Source: Nanobdellota archaeon (lineage in GTDB: Archaea; Nanobdellota; Nanobdellia; Pacearchaeales; GW2011-AR1). From it: a stretch of DNA of 64,000 nt. Under the pieces are notes generated by a model. It saw only the letters and a list, made by a program, of their open reading frames with translations, was not told where the DNA came from and did no database searches. How positions within the stretch are numbered: the stretch's first letter is position 1; the number at the start of each line of letters is the position of its first letter. The translations under genes and the position numbers were made by a program. Below are positions 33,824 to 42,915 of this stretch, in pieces. Location: positions 207,944-271,943 of the forward strand of contig JAUSIK010000016.1 in the NCBI GenBank assembly GCA_030648155.1, in the 5' to 3' direction.

Positions 33824-34696
33824 ATGGCAACTGAAATAGGGACTAAAGTACAAAATTTTTATAATAAAACTCCATTTCCAGATTATGAATTAGATAGGTT
33901 CAACAAGAGAGAGGATCTTATAAACGCAGTATATCCATTTGCAAAGCTATTAGATAGGAGTATCCCGGAAAATGCCAGCATCATTGATGTCGGCACTGGA
34001 ACCGGCCAATTATCGGCTTTTTTATCATTAAGAAGAAAAAAGGTTTATGGAATAGATTTTTCTGACTCCTCTCTAGATAAGGCTAAAAAATTAAAAAAGA
34101 AATTGAATTTAAAAACTTGGAATTTGGAAAAAATTGATATATTAGATTCTGAACAAATTGAAAAACTTGGAAAATTTGATTATGTTTTGTGCTTAGGTGT
34201 GCTTCACCATACAGGGAATGCTTACGGCGGATTCAAAAATATTCTAAAGCTTCTTAATCCACAAGGAAAAATCGCAGTAGGATTATATAATAACTTCGGC
34301 AGGATTCCATTAAAGGTAAGGATAACCCTAGCCAAAACTATTTTTAAAAATAATCAAAAGATTAAGGACAGTTTTATTAAAATGCAAATAGGGGATGTAG
34401 AGGATAAAGAGAGGGCAAGAGGATGGTGGAATGATCAATATTTGCATCCTCATGAGACAACGCACAGCATTGGGGAAGTATTAAATTGGTTTAAGAAAAA
34501 TGACATCGAATATATTGAAACAGTTCCGTCAACTAAAATATTCGATCAAAGTAATTTAGAAATTGCTGGAGTGTGGAACAAGTGTGATGTAGGCTACCCT
34601 AACTTTCTAGTTAGAGCAGGAAAACAATTAATGTGGATTTTAAATAATCAAAGAGAAGGAGGATATTGGATAACTTTTGGAAAGTTAAAAAACTAA
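33824..34696 (+). CDS. SAM-dependent methyltransferase (class I)
   Basis: A 290-residue methyltransferase. Motif I is IIDVGTGTGQLSAFL, the strand-2 acid is in YGIDFSDSS, and motif IV is YVLCLGVLHHTGN. Start chosen at the ATG 1 nt after the SxtJ-like stop. The carbamoyltransferase gene starts 1 nt after its own stop, so it belongs to that operon. It likely methylates the same sugar or glycan that is carbamoylated, by inference from operon position. Confidence 0.83.
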   Translation: MATEIGTKVQNFYNKTPFPDYELDRFNKREDLINAVYPFAKLLDRSIPENASIIDVGTGTGQLSAFLSLRRKKVYGIDFSDSSLDKAKKLKKKLNLKTWNLEKIDILDSEQIEKLGKFDYVLCLGVLHHTGNAYGGFKNILKLLNPQGKIAVGLYNNFGRIPLKVRITLAKTIFKNNQKIKDSFIKMQIGDVEDKERARGWWNDQYLHPHETTHSIGEVLNWFKKNDIEYIETVPSTKIFDQSNLEIAGVWNKCDVGYPNFLVRAGKQLMWILNNQREGGYWITFGKLKN

Positions 34697-34697
34697 T

Positions 34698-36458
34698 ATG
34701 TATATACTTGGAATAAGCTGCCTTTACCATGACTCCTCTGCTGCCCTTTTAAAAGATGGAAAAATAGTTGCAGCTATACAAGAGGAAAGAATATCCAGAA
34801 AAAAGCATGATATCTCTTTTCCTATTAATGCTATAGAAGAGTGTTTAAAAAGCGAAAAAATTACAATAAAAGATATAGACTACATAGGATTTTATGAGAA
34901 ACCATTCCTGAAATTTGAAAGATTATTGTATCAACATTTGCAAAATTTTCCTTTAAGTTACCGAACTTTTATTTCGTCCATACCTTCCTGGCTTAATGAG
35001 AAATTAAGAATTCCAAAAATTTTGAGAAAAAAATTAAAATATGAAAAGGATATCTTTTTTATTGGGCACCATTTATCTCATGCAGCGAGTTCTTTTTTGC
35101 CAAGCCCTTTTGAAAAAGCGGCGATTTTAAGTATAGATGGTGTAGGTGAATGGACAACAACTGCTTACGGTATAGGTGAAAAAGAAAATATAAACCTCTT
35201 AAAAGAAATTAAATTTCCAACTTCTATTGGATTGTTGTATTCAACAATTACAGCTTATTTAGGATTTAGTGTAAATAATTCTGAATATAAAGTAATGGGA
35301 CTGGCACCATATGGAAATATGAATAAAAAAACCAACCCTTACTATGAAAAATTAATGGGAATAATAGATGTAAAAGAAGATGGGAGCTATCGATTTGACA
35401 TGAGCTATTTTATTTATCATTATAAAAATAAAATGCCTTCAAAAAAACTATGTTCTCTACTTGGGGGAAATATAAGAAAACCTGAATCAGACCTAACTCA
35501 AAGACATAAGGATATAGCTGCAGCATTACAGTTAGTAACGGAAGATATTATGACGGGTATGCTGAATAATATTCAAAAAACAACCAAATGTGACAATCTA
35601 GTTCTTTGCGGCGGTGTTGCATTAAATAGTGTTTATAATGGCAAGATTTTAAGAAATACTAAATTTAAAAGAATTTGGATGCCCCCTGATCCTGGGGATG
35701 GAGGCACTAGTACGGGCGCTGCATTATATGCATATAACACTCTTTTGGGCAATAAAAGAAATTATCAAATGAAGGATGCATATTTAGGATTGGAATTTTC
35801 AGATAATGAAATTAAAAAATTTTTACAAGAAAGCAACATTAAACATCGCGAGTTTAAGAGTGAAAAAGAAAGAGTAATGACTGCAGCTAAGCTTATTTAT
35901 GAAAATAATGTTTTAGGATGGTTTCAAGGAAAAATGGAGTGGGGGCCAAGAGCACTGGGTGCAAGAAGCATTTTATCAAATCCAACTAATAAAAATATGC
36001 AAGAGATTCTTAATCTGAAAGTTAAGCATAGAGAAAAATTTAGGCCATTTGCCCCTGTGGTGTGCATTGAAGATGCTGATGAATATTTCGAATGTGATAA
36101 GCCTATACCTGAACCTACTGATTTTATGTTAATGGTATATCCTGTAAGAAAAAAATGGCAAAATAAAATACCCGCTGTAACCCATGTAGATGGAAGCGGA
36201 AGACTGCAAACCGTTAGAAAGTCTCAAAATGCCCCATACCATAATTTAATTAAAGAATTTGGAAAACTTTCGGGTATTCCCATATTAATTAACACGTCAT
36301 TTAATATACGTGGGGAGCCAATAGTATGCACCCCTTATGATGCTTATAAGTGCATGATGGGTACAGGTATTGATTATTTAATTATGGGGAATTTTCTAAT
36401 TAAAAGAGAAGATAATCCTCAAGACATGTGGGATAGTGAGAAATATGCAACTGACTAA
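34698..36458 (+). CDS. Carbamoyltransferase (NodU/CmcH/TobZ family)
   Basis: A 586-residue O-carbamoyltransferase that forms carbamoyl-adenylate from carbamoyl phosphate and ATP and passes it to a hydroxyl. The N-terminus ILGISCLYHDSSAAL and EERISRKKHD, the metal-binding GHHLSHAASSF, LCGGVALNS, and the C-terminal GPRALGARSIL and KFRPFAPVV are typical. Full length for the family. Its 3' end overlaps the SGNH hydrolase start by 14 nt. In this operon it would decorate a sugar of the surface polymer. Confidence 0.93.
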   Translation: MYILGISCLYHDSSAALLKDGKIVAAIQEERISRKKHDISFPINAIEECLKSEKITIKDIDYIGFYEKPFLKFERLLYQHLQNFPLSYRTFISSIPSWLNEKLRIPKILRKKLKYEKDIFFIGHHLSHAASSFLPSPFEKAAILSIDGVGEWTTTAYGIGEKENINLLKEIKFPTSIGLLYSTITAYLGFSVNNSEYKVMGLAPYGNMNKKTNPYYEKLMGIIDVKEDGSYRFDMSYFIYHYKNKMPSKKLCSLLGGNIRKPESDLTQRHKDIAAALQLVTEDIMTGMLNNIQKTTKCDNLVLCGGVALNSVYNGKILRNTKFKRIWMPPDPGDGGTSTGAALYAYNTLLGNKRNYQMKDAYLGLEFSDNEIKKFLQESNIKHREFKSEKERVMTAAKLIYENNVLGWFQGKMEWGPRALGARSILSNPTNKNMQEILNLKVKHREKFRPFAPVVCIEDADEYFECDKPIPEPTDFMLMVYPVRKKWQNKIPAVTHVDGSGRLQTVRKSQNAPYHNLIKEFGKLSGIPILINTSFNIRGEPIVCTPYDAYKCMMGTGIDYLIMGNFLIKREDNPQDMWDSEKYATD

Positions 36459-37500
36459 CAAGAATAAAAAATTGTTAATCAATTTAATTTTATTATTGAT
36501 TGTATCGATTATTCTATTTGTTATGCTTGAAATTCTATTTAGATTTATTTACGGGCCGGGGAGAATTCAAGATGAAAAGGGAAATACTCCTTATATTTCA
36601 GATAATTCATTAGGATTCAAACTTAAGCCAAATTATGTTGGGGGCTTTAAAGAAATTGACTTTGATACCCAATTTACCACAAATTCCCAAGGATTTAGAA
36701 GCGCTTATGATTTTAGCCAACAAGATAAAGACGTTATTTTTATGCTTGGAGATTCATTTACTGCAGGAAGCGGAGTTGAAATCAATGAATCCATTGCCTT
36801 TCAACTTGAAAAAATATTTATGGGTGAGTTTAAAATTTATAATTTAGGAGTACCAGGGTACTCGCAAATGCAGCAAGTAAAACAATTAGAAAGCATGCTG
36901 CCATTATACTCGCCAGATTTAATTATTTTAAATTTTTATTCTGGAAATGATGTAAGCGATAATTGTAATTACAGCCCAACAATTCAGCAAGAAGAAGGAT
37001 TATATGGGAGAGCAAAAGTTATTTTTAAAAAAAGCCAGTTTATCACTGCATTGTATAGAAAAATTATTGTTCCTTTAAAATACCCTGCAAATCTAGATTA
37101 CTATTTGGATCAGGAAAATGTCCAAGAATGTTATAACATTACGAAAGATTATTTAAAAGAGATTAAAATGTTGGCTGATCTCTATGATTTAAAGCTAATT
37201 ATGACTGTTATACCTAGAGAACAACAAACTGTTGAAAAGGGAAGAAAAAAGTTAATTGATTGGTATGATAATTTTGAAGAATATGATGAAAACAAGTTTG
37301 ATTTAGATATTGTAAAAAGAAAAGTTTTAGATATGTGCCATGAATTAGAAATTGAATGTTTTGATTTAACACCAATTTTTATAGAGAAAGATGGTGAGGT
37401 TGATTTGTATGTAAATGATGGCCATTGGAATGAAGAAGGCCATAAGCTTGCAGCACAATCAATAGCAAAGTATTTAAAAAACGAGAATTATTTAGACTGA
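36445..37500 (+). CDS. Membrane-anchored SGNH/GDSL hydrolase (copy 1)
   Basis: A 351-residue protein with an N-terminal membrane anchor (LINLILLLIVSIILFVML) and an outer SGNH domain. The catalytic Ser is in FMLGDSFTAGSG, Gly in LGVPGYSQMQ, Asn in FYSGNDVSD, and the C-terminal Asp/His in NDGHWNEEGH. SGNH proteins of this kind act as acylesterases or O-acyltransferases on polysaccharides. It is coupled to the carbamoyltransferase gene and followed 1 nt later by a DUF5989 gene. Confidence 0.85.
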   Translation: MQLTNKNKKLLINLILLLIVSIILFVMLEILFRFIYGPGRIQDEKGNTPYISDNSLGFKLKPNYVGGFKEIDFDTQFTTNSQGFRSAYDFSQQDKDVIFMLGDSFTAGSGVEINESIAFQLEKIFMGEFKIYNLGVPGYSQMQQVKQLESMLPLYSPDLIILNFYSGNDVSDNCNYSPTIQQEEGLYGRAKVIFKKSQFITALYRKIIVPLKYPANLDYYLDQENVQECYNITKDYLKEIKMLADLYDLKLIMTVIPREQQTVEKGRKKLIDWYDNFEEYDENKFDLDIVKRKVLDMCHELEIECFDLTPIFIEKDGEVDLYVNDGHWNEEGHKLAAQSIAKYLKNENYLD

Positions 37501-37501
37501 A

Positions 37502-37663
37502 ATGACTCAAAACACCTCAATATTATATGAATTTTGGAATTTTCTTAAGATTAGAAAGAAATGGTGGCTTTTGCCAATAATCATCTTGCTTCTTTTTGTG
37601 GGTATATTGATTATTGTTGGACAAAGCAGTTCCTTGGCACCATTTATTTATGCTTTGGGCTAG
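37502..37663 (+). CDS. DUF5989-family small membrane protein (copy 1)
   Basis: A 53-residue protein with the DUF5989 pattern: EFWNFLKIRKKWWLLPIII near residue 10-28, then a membrane helix, and QSSSLAPFIYALG at the end. Such proteins accompany carbamoyltransferase and SxtJ genes in bacterial clusters. The ATG lies directly after the SGNH stop. A 46-bp stretch (37539-37584) is identical to the second copy at 38925. Confidence 0.8.
   Translation: MTQNTSILYEFWNFLKIRKKWWLLPIIILLLFVGILIIVGQSSSLAPFIYALG
37539..37584 (+). repeat. 46-bp exact direct repeat, copy 1
   Basis: This stretch, inside DUF5989 copy 1, is identical base for base to 38962-39007 in copy 2, while the flanks diverge quickly. It codes for the FLKIRKKWWLLPIII core. 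Spacing between the two copies is 1423 bp. Confidence 0.93.
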
Positions 37664-37683
37664 GTAATTATAGGACTTTTGAA

Positions 37684-38922
37684 ATGGAGTTAGAGACGAA
37701 TCATACTACGAAGAAATTCAAAAACCTTTTCTATAAGGTTTTTTTAGTGTTATTTGTAATTGTATCAATTTTATTTTTTATTTTGGGGTTTACGCTTAAT
37801 GAAGTATTCTTTACGAAATATAGCCCGGACAATAAGCTAAAAGATTCCACCATTGATAAAATAAACACCCTGCAATATACTCTTTTTACTTTAGGGATCT
37901 TCTCCTTAATTTTAACGTGTATTTTCGTTCGTTTTAATTTTTACTTTAAACCCTTAATGAGAAAACATGAAAATCTCATTAAGAATTTTTTACTTTTAAT
38001 ATCTGTTGTTTTTATTTTTCTTTTTGCTATAGAGATTATATTAAAAATAAATTTTCAGGATACCACTTTTGGTGCGGGGGTTGGACCAAACTCTTTAAAA
38101 TTTAATGTAGAGAATGTGCATTTGAATTTAGACGATATGAGGGATAGAGATTTTTCTATAGACAAACCTGATAAAACAATAAGAATAGCTGGTCTGGGAG
38201 ACTCTTACACCTTTGCTAGCGGGATAAAAAATGTAAATAATAGTTATCTTAAAGTTTTAGAAAATGAATTGAACTCCCTTAACAACTCAAATAGATACGA
38301 AGTACTTAACTTTGGAATTCCAGGCAAAGATACTGAAGATGAATTGGAGATATTAGAAGAAAAAGTCTTAAAATATGATCCGGATGTCATAATGATAGGG
38401 TATGTTTTAAATGATTTTAAAAATGTTGATCCTACATTAAAATTGCCAAAGAAGCATATTACAATTATACCATATTTTGGCTTTTGGCTAAGCAACTTAT
38501 TTTATTCTTATACTATATTTGAAATTAAAATGAATCGGGCTTTGGAAAATACTGGGTTAAAAATGTCTACAACAGAAATAACTTTTAAAGAATTCGAATC
38601 AGACATTAATAAGAATTACAATAGGGAACTTTTTGAAAAGATCGCAAAAATAGCTAAAGAAAATGATATAAAAGTTGTATTAATTGTTTTTCCTGTGATA
38701 TATGACTTTGAAAACTATCCTTTTTTGGAAATTAATTCCTTTATAAAAAAGGTTGGGGAGGACAATGGTTTTTATACTATTGATATATTAGAAAGCTACA
38801 AAAAATACGAGGAATCTACGCTTATAGTAAATAAATATGATTTACATCCTAATGAATTAGGCCATAAAATTGCAGGTGAGGCAATCTTAGAAATATTTAT
38901 AAATAATAGTCTCATGCTTTAA
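37684..38922 (+). CDS. Polytopic SGNH/GDSL hydrolase (copy 2)
   Basis: A 412-residue protein with about three N-terminal membrane helices (FLVLFVIVSILFFILGF, TLFTLGIFSLILTCIFV and FLLLISVVFIFLFAIEI), then an SGNH domain. The Ser is in GLGDSYTFASG, Gly in NFGIPGKDTED, Asn in YVLNDFKN, and the Asp-His pair in KYDLHPNELGH. The start is the Met at 37684, 20 nt after the DUF5989 stop. It is a divergent paralogue of the upstream SGNH gene with extra membrane helices. DUF5989 copy 2 follows 2 nt later. Confidence 0.84.
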   Translation: MELETNHTTKKFKNLFYKVFLVLFVIVSILFFILGFTLNEVFFTKYSPDNKLKDSTIDKINTLQYTLFTLGIFSLILTCIFVRFNFYFKPLMRKHENLIKNFLLLISVVFIFLFAIEIILKINFQDTTFGAGVGPNSLKFNVENVHLNLDDMRDRDFSIDKPDKTIRIAGLGDSYTFASGIKNVNNSYLKVLENELNSLNNSNRYEVLNFGIPGKDTEDELEILEEKVLKYDPDVIMIGYVLNDFKNVDPTLKLPKKHITIIPYFGFWLSNLFYSYTIFEIKMNRALENTGLKMSTTEITFKEFESDINKNYNRELFEKIAKIAKENDIKVVLIVFPVIYDFENYPFLEINSFIKKVGEDNGFYTIDILESYKKYEESTLIVNKYDLHPNELGHKIAGEAILEIFINNSLML

Positions 38923-38924
38923 TT

Positions 38925-39086
38925 ATGTCAAATAATCACTCTTTAATTTACGAAGCGTGGGATTTTCTTAAGATTAGAAAGAAATGGTGGCTTTTGCCAA
39001 TAATCATATCTTTAATCTTAGCAGGATTTATTATTGTATTTGGGCAGAGCAGTGCGTTATCGCCAATTCTTTATGCTTTTGGGTAA
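38925..39086 (+). CDS. DUF5989-family small membrane protein (copy 2)
   Basis: A 53-residue protein: EAWDFLKIRKKWWLLPIII, a membrane helix and QSSALSPILYAFG at the C-terminus. It has the same length and layout as copy 1. The central 46 bp (38962-39007) are identical at DNA level to 37539-37584. Its last 16 nt overlap the 3' end of the convergent GT-C-like gene. Confidence 0.8.
   Translation: MSNNHSLIYEAWDFLKIRKKWWLLPIIISLILAGFIIVFGQSSALSPILYAFG
38962..39007 (+). repeat. 46-bp exact direct repeat, copy 2
   Basis: Second copy of the repeat, inside DUF5989 copy 2. Identity at the DNA level, including silent positions, points to recent duplication or gene conversion. Confidence 0.93.
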
Positions 39087-40540
39087 CTAATCTTTTCAAA
39101 AACAGATAATCGGTTATATTTCTTAATAAGCTTAAAGTTAGGCAAGTCCAGATTTTCTTCTAGGCTTATTGCATATTGGATGCTTTTATAATCTGTAATA
39201 TCGTTCGAGTTTTTTCTAAGACCTACTTCAAACCAAAGTTCTGTTCTAAATCTAGAATCAGCATTAGACGAAATCCTTTTTTCAGCTATAGTTGTCTTGT
39301 TTTGCAAAAAGAGATTATAATCTTCCAAACTTATAAATTCTTTAATTCTCTCTCCCCAATACATGTGGGCTAAAGCCTTATAGTCATCCCTTTTATTTCC
39401 AACAACAAAGATGCTATTTGGGTAATCTTGGCTAATTTTATCTAAATCTCCTCTTATAATTTCAACCGTGAATGGCCTGGTGAAGTAAAGGTGATCCGAA
39501 TAGGCTATAGCTTTTTCAAGTGTTCTTGCATTTGTTTCATATCTAAACTGAATAATAAATGGCAATATCACTAATAATGCCAATATAATCGAAAACATTA
39601 TTTGCCTGTTAAATTTCTTTTCGTCCAGCTCTTTTGCCATTAGAATAAACATTATAGGGGCTATTACAATAAGCATCCTTATGTGGGGATTTAGCAATAT
39701 AAACATTAAACAGAGTGTCAAGAATATCATTATTGTTTTGTGTTTTATTAAAATTTCTTTTTTGTATAAAGCAAAAAAGTAGATCGGTATAAATATCAGT
39801 ATAATAATATATCCTCCTATGTTGAAAACTGAATAGATATCATCATACACTCCTCCAAAAAGAGCAAAAGAGATTAAGGCCAGAAAATTTTTCAAAATTC
39901 CATAAAATGCAAAATTAAAGAAAATTTGATCAATTATTAGCCTAGGCATAAGCCCTATAATTATAGATAGTGCAAACAACCAGGTTTGTTTAAATTTTCT
40001 ATTGTAAAAGAAAGAGCAAAGAAAAATAAATGAAAAGTATAGTGCACTGTCCCATAATGATGAGGCCAGCCCGATTAAAATTCCGGAATATATTACATAT
40101 TTATTTTTTTCTTCTTGTTCTAGCTTGTTTAAGAAAAAATAGGCCCATAAAAACAATAGGCTTACAATAGGCACTGGACTCAACCATGGAGACATATACC
40201 AAACCAAAGGGCTAAAAATAATTAAAAGCAACGCCTTTCTATTTTTTCCACTAATATAATAAATACTTATTATTAATAAAACCAACCAAAATGCCGAGGC
40301 TAATTTTATTATAGCAAAACTTTCTGCAAGTTTTACATAGGGACTTAATAATAATCCATAAACTATTGAATGTGCTGCCCTATGTTTTGCATTATATTCT
40401 CCAGCAAAAAACTTTGCAGTATCTGAATAATCTTTCACATCGGTAGCATCTAGGATATCAGATGGAACAGTAAAAAACGCTATTAAAAATAATAATGAAG
40501 AAGTTATTAATATAATATGTACGTTGTTCAAGTATCTCAT
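39071..40540 (-). CDS. Polytopic membrane glycosyltransferase-like protein (GT-C type)
   Basis: A 489-residue protein with about 9-11 membrane helices in the first 340 residues and a soluble C-terminal domain of about 130 residues. The first outer loop contains DATDVKDYSDTAKFF, the position where GT-C enzymes carry their catalytic acidic residues, and AHSIVYGLLLSPYVKL follows. It probably uses a lipid-phosphate sugar donor, for which the DPM1-like gene at 42912 is a candidate source. A leaderless start is supported by a TATA-like ATTTAAATA centred 26 nt upstream. The exact family is uncertain. Confidence 0.68.
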   Translation of the reverse strand: MRYLNNVHIILITSSLLFLIAFFTVPSDILDATDVKDYSDTAKFFAGEYNAKHRAAHSIVYGLLLSPYVKLAESFAIIKLASAFWLVLLIISIYYISGKNRKALLLIIFSPLVWYMSPWLSPVPIVSLLFLWAYFFLNKLEQEEKNKYVIYSGILIGLASSLWDSALYFSFIFLCSFFYNRKFKQTWLFALSIIIGLMPRLIIDQIFFNFAFYGILKNFLALISFALFGGVYDDIYSVFNIGGYIIILIFIPIYFFALYKKEILIKHKTIMIFLTLCLMFILLNPHIRMLIVIAPIMFILMAKELDEKKFNRQIMFSIILALLVILPFIIQFRYETNARTLEKAIAYSDHLYFTRPFTVEIIRGDLDKISQDYPNSIFVVGNKRDDYKALAHMYWGERIKEFISLEDYNLFLQNKTTIAEKRISSNADSRFRTELWFEVGLRKNSNDITDYKSIQYAISLEENLDLPNFKLIKKYNRLSVFEKISYPKA

Positions 40541-40574
40541 TATAAAATGTTTGTTTGGAATTATTTAAATATAA

Positions 40575-41099
40575 TCACTTTAAATGGCTTATGAATTTCG
40601 TTTCTGAATCTCTTTTAGATAATATTGGATTTGTTACAGGCCATTTAATTGAAAAAAGAGGATCGTCCCATCTATATGAAAATTGATGCTGTGGTTCATA
40701 ATTAGTTGACTGCTTGTAGTTGTAAATTGCGTCATCACTTAAGATTAAGAAAGCATTCCCGTGCTTTGGAGGAATTAGTATTTGCTGTCTTTTCTTGTCT
40801 GAAAGATAGAAACTTGTCCATTTCCCAAAATTATCTGAAGTTTTATCGCAGTTTATTACAACCTGATAGATCTCTCCTTTTAAGCAAGATATCAATTTCC
40901 ATGTTTTCTCATCCCCGTGTATACCTCTCAAGACATTTTTTTTTGAAAATATTACACTATCTTGAAGGAAAGATAAATCTATTCCGAAATCTTTATATTT
41001 AGAAACATCATGTATTGACAAGTATTCCCCTCTATGATCTTCAAACGATTCCAAATCAATTAATACAACTCCCTTTAGATTTGTTTCGGAAACTTTCAT
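40575..41099 (-). CDS. RmlC-like nucleotide-sugar 3,5-epimerase
   Basis: A 174-residue cupin of the dTDP-4-dehydrorhamnose 3,5-epimerase family. It shows FEDHRGEYLSIH, FLQDSVIFSKKNVLRGIH (catalytic His at residue 61), WKLISCLKGEIYQVVINC and IPPKHGNAFLILSD. The usual AHGF around the second histidine is altered to KHGNAF. Close relatives epimerise 4-keto sugars linked to dTDP or, in Campylobacter, GDP-heptose (known). Given the GDP-heptose-type genes, the latter is a fair alternative. Single gene, own promoter about 28 nt upstream. Confidence 0.85.
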   Translation of the reverse strand: MKVSETNLKGVVLIDLESFEDHRGEYLSIHDVSKYKDFGIDLSFLQDSVIFSKKNVLRGIHGDEKTWKLISCLKGEIYQVVINCDKTSDNFGKWTSFYLSDKKRQQILIPPKHGNAFLILSDDAIYNYKQSTNYEPQHQFSYRWDDPLFSIKWPVTNPILSKRDSETKFISHLK

Positions 41100-41209
41100 T
41101 ATTTTAGATATATCTTGAGCATTTTAAAGATTTATGAAAGTATAATCTAAGAAAATTTAGACTAAATTACCGCATAAATGTTTTTAAATCTAATTTGCAT
41201 GAAAGCCAG

Positions 41210-41833
41210 ATGGGCGACCCTCATTTAAAAGAAGTATATGATGACATGAGCAGATATTTCGACGAAAAACGTACGAAAAAATACTTTTATTCGTTAGTAA
41301 AATACCTGAAAAAAATTATTCCTCCAGGAAGCAATGTATTAGAAATAGGATCTGGAACTGGCGGATATTGCATCGCTTTAGCAAAACATGGATGCAAGTG
41401 CAAAGGTGTTGATTACAGTGAAAAAATGGTTGAGGTGGCCATAAAAAATAATAAAGCTGCTGGGACAGATTGCATTTTCAAAGTAGCAGATGTAGAAAAA
41501 GAAATACCTTTTAAGGAAAAATTTGATTTTATTATTTCCATGGATAGCTGGGAATTTTTTCCTAAACCTAAGGAGGTATTGAAAAATGTCAACGAAAAAA
41601 TGAAACCTAGTGGATTATTTTTAATTTTTACTCCCAGTATGCTCTTCGCCTTGCCAATAATTGCTGCTGAAAAACTAAAAATAAAAAAATTATCTCCTGC
41701 TTATACTTATTTTAATTCCTTTAAATATAGAGTTAGAAAGTTTGCTAGAGAGGGAAATTTTAGAATAACCCGATATGATTATATATTCAATAGAATGACT
41801 ATCATTTACTATTTAAGGAAAAAAATAAAGTGA
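41210..41833 (+). CDS. SAM-dependent methyltransferase (class I)
   Basis: A 207-residue methyltransferase. Motif I is VLEIGSGTGGYCIAL, then GVDYSEKMVEVA and FDFIISMDSWEFFPKP. The frame is open from a TTG at 41195, but the ATG at 41210 has a TATA-like TTTTTAAAT centred 25 nt upstream and is chosen. It overlaps the aminotransferase gene by 4 nt (GTGA), so both are co-translated. Methylation of an amino sugar or its lipid is a guess from that coupling. Confidence 0.82.
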   Translation: MGDPHLKEVYDDMSRYFDEKRTKKYFYSLVKYLKKIIPPGSNVLEIGSGTGGYCIALAKHGCKCKGVDYSEKMVEVAIKNNKAAGTDCIFKVADVEKEIPFKEKFDFIISMDSWEFFPKPKEVLKNVNEKMKPSGLFLIFTPSMLFALPIIAAEKLKIKKLSPAYTYFNSFKYRVRKFAREGNFRITRYDYIFNRMTIIYYLRKKIK

Positions 41834-42915
41834 TAATACAAATTGAACCATGGATAGGCGACGAAGAATTGAATGAGATTACTGAAGTAATTAAATCTAC
41901 ATATTTGACGGAATCCAAAAAGACAGAACAGCTTGAAAGCAAATTCAAGGAGTTAACTGGGGCTGAAAATGCTATAGCCTACTCGAATGGATCTACTGCC
42001 CTATTTGGGGCTCTGAAAATATTGGGAATTGGACCAGGAGATGAAGTGATAGTTCCTGCTTTAACATATATTGCCAGCTCTAATTCTATAATATTAAGCG
42101 GTGCTAAGCCTATATTTGTAGACGTAGACAGAGATACTGCCCAAATAGATCCTAAAGAAATTGAAAAAAATATTACTCCAAGAACAAAAGCAATAATGCC
42201 TGTACATCTTTATGGCCAAAGCTGCGATATGGATTTTATTACTTTTATTGCTAATAAATACAAATTGAAAGTAATTGAGGATGCAGCGCAAGGTGTAGGT
42301 GTAAAATTTAAAGGTAAACATGTTGGCCTTTTTGGAGATATTGGTGCTTTTTCATTTTATGGAAATAAGACTATAACAATGGGAGAAGGCGGTATGGTAA
42401 TTACCGCTAACTCTGAATTCAATAAAAAATTAAGGGCTTTTAAAAACCATGGTAGATATAAAAGAGGTACATTTCTTCATGAAGAGATCGGCTATAATTT
42501 TAGCATAACTGAAATGCAAGCCGCAATTGGAATAGCTCAATTAGGAAAGTTTGAAAAAATTAAAAAAAGGAAAGACGAAATTAGATTATTTTATGAAAAA
42601 TATTTGGCAGATATTCAGGAGATAAAACTGACTTACATTGATCCAAGATGTTCTCCAGTACACTGGTTCACTAGCATTTTAGTACCTAATGTTCCTGCAT
42701 TACAAGAACATCTTGCAAAAAATGAAATACAAACAAGAAGATTTTTTCCTGTTTTAAATATGCAGCCTTGTTATAAAGAAATTGAATTTCAGGGAGAGTA
42801 TCCAAATGCAACTTATCTTTATGAACATGGGGTCTCATTGCCTTCTTCAGCTATTCTAAAGGATGAGCAGCTTGAAGAAGTAGTAAAGAGAATTCGGGAG
42901 TTTTATAAAAAATGA
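41830..42915 (+). CDS. DegT/DnrJ/EryC1/StrS sugar aminotransferase
   Basis: A 361-residue pyridoxal-phosphate enzyme that aminates keto nucleotide sugars. It has AYSNGSTALFGAL (phosphate-binding segment), PVHLYGQSCDMD, VIEDAAQGVG (the Asp that binds the cofactor nitrogen) and the lysine in FSFYGNKTITMGEGG. Full length for the family. The GTG start overlaps the methyltransferase stop. It in turn overlaps the next gene by 4 nt. The substrate may be the 4-keto-6-deoxy product of the GMD at 44367 (perosamine-type chemistry), an inference. Confidence 0.92.
   Translation: MIIQIEPWIGDEELNEITEVIKSTYLTESKKTEQLESKFKELTGAENAIAYSNGSTALFGALKILGIGPGDEVIVPALTYIASSNSIILSGAKPIFVDVDRDTAQIDPKEIEKNITPRTKAIMPVHLYGQSCDMDFITFIANKYKLKVIEDAAQGVGVKFKGKHVGLFGDIGAFSFYGNKTITMGEGGMVITANSEFNKKLRAFKNHGRYKRGTFLHEEIGYNFSITEMQAAIGIAQLGKFEKIKKRKDEIRLFYEKYLADIQEIKLTYIDPRCSPVHWFTSILVPNVPALQEHLAKNEIQTRRFFPVLNMQPCYKEIEFQGEYPNATYLYEHGVSLPSSAILKDEQLEEVVKRIREFYKK

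Noticed and set aside
37561..37683. N-terminal 41-residue extension of the second SGNH protein
   Set aside because: This segment lies in another frame over the DUF5989 gene, which has strong family signatures. The SGNH start is placed at 37684.
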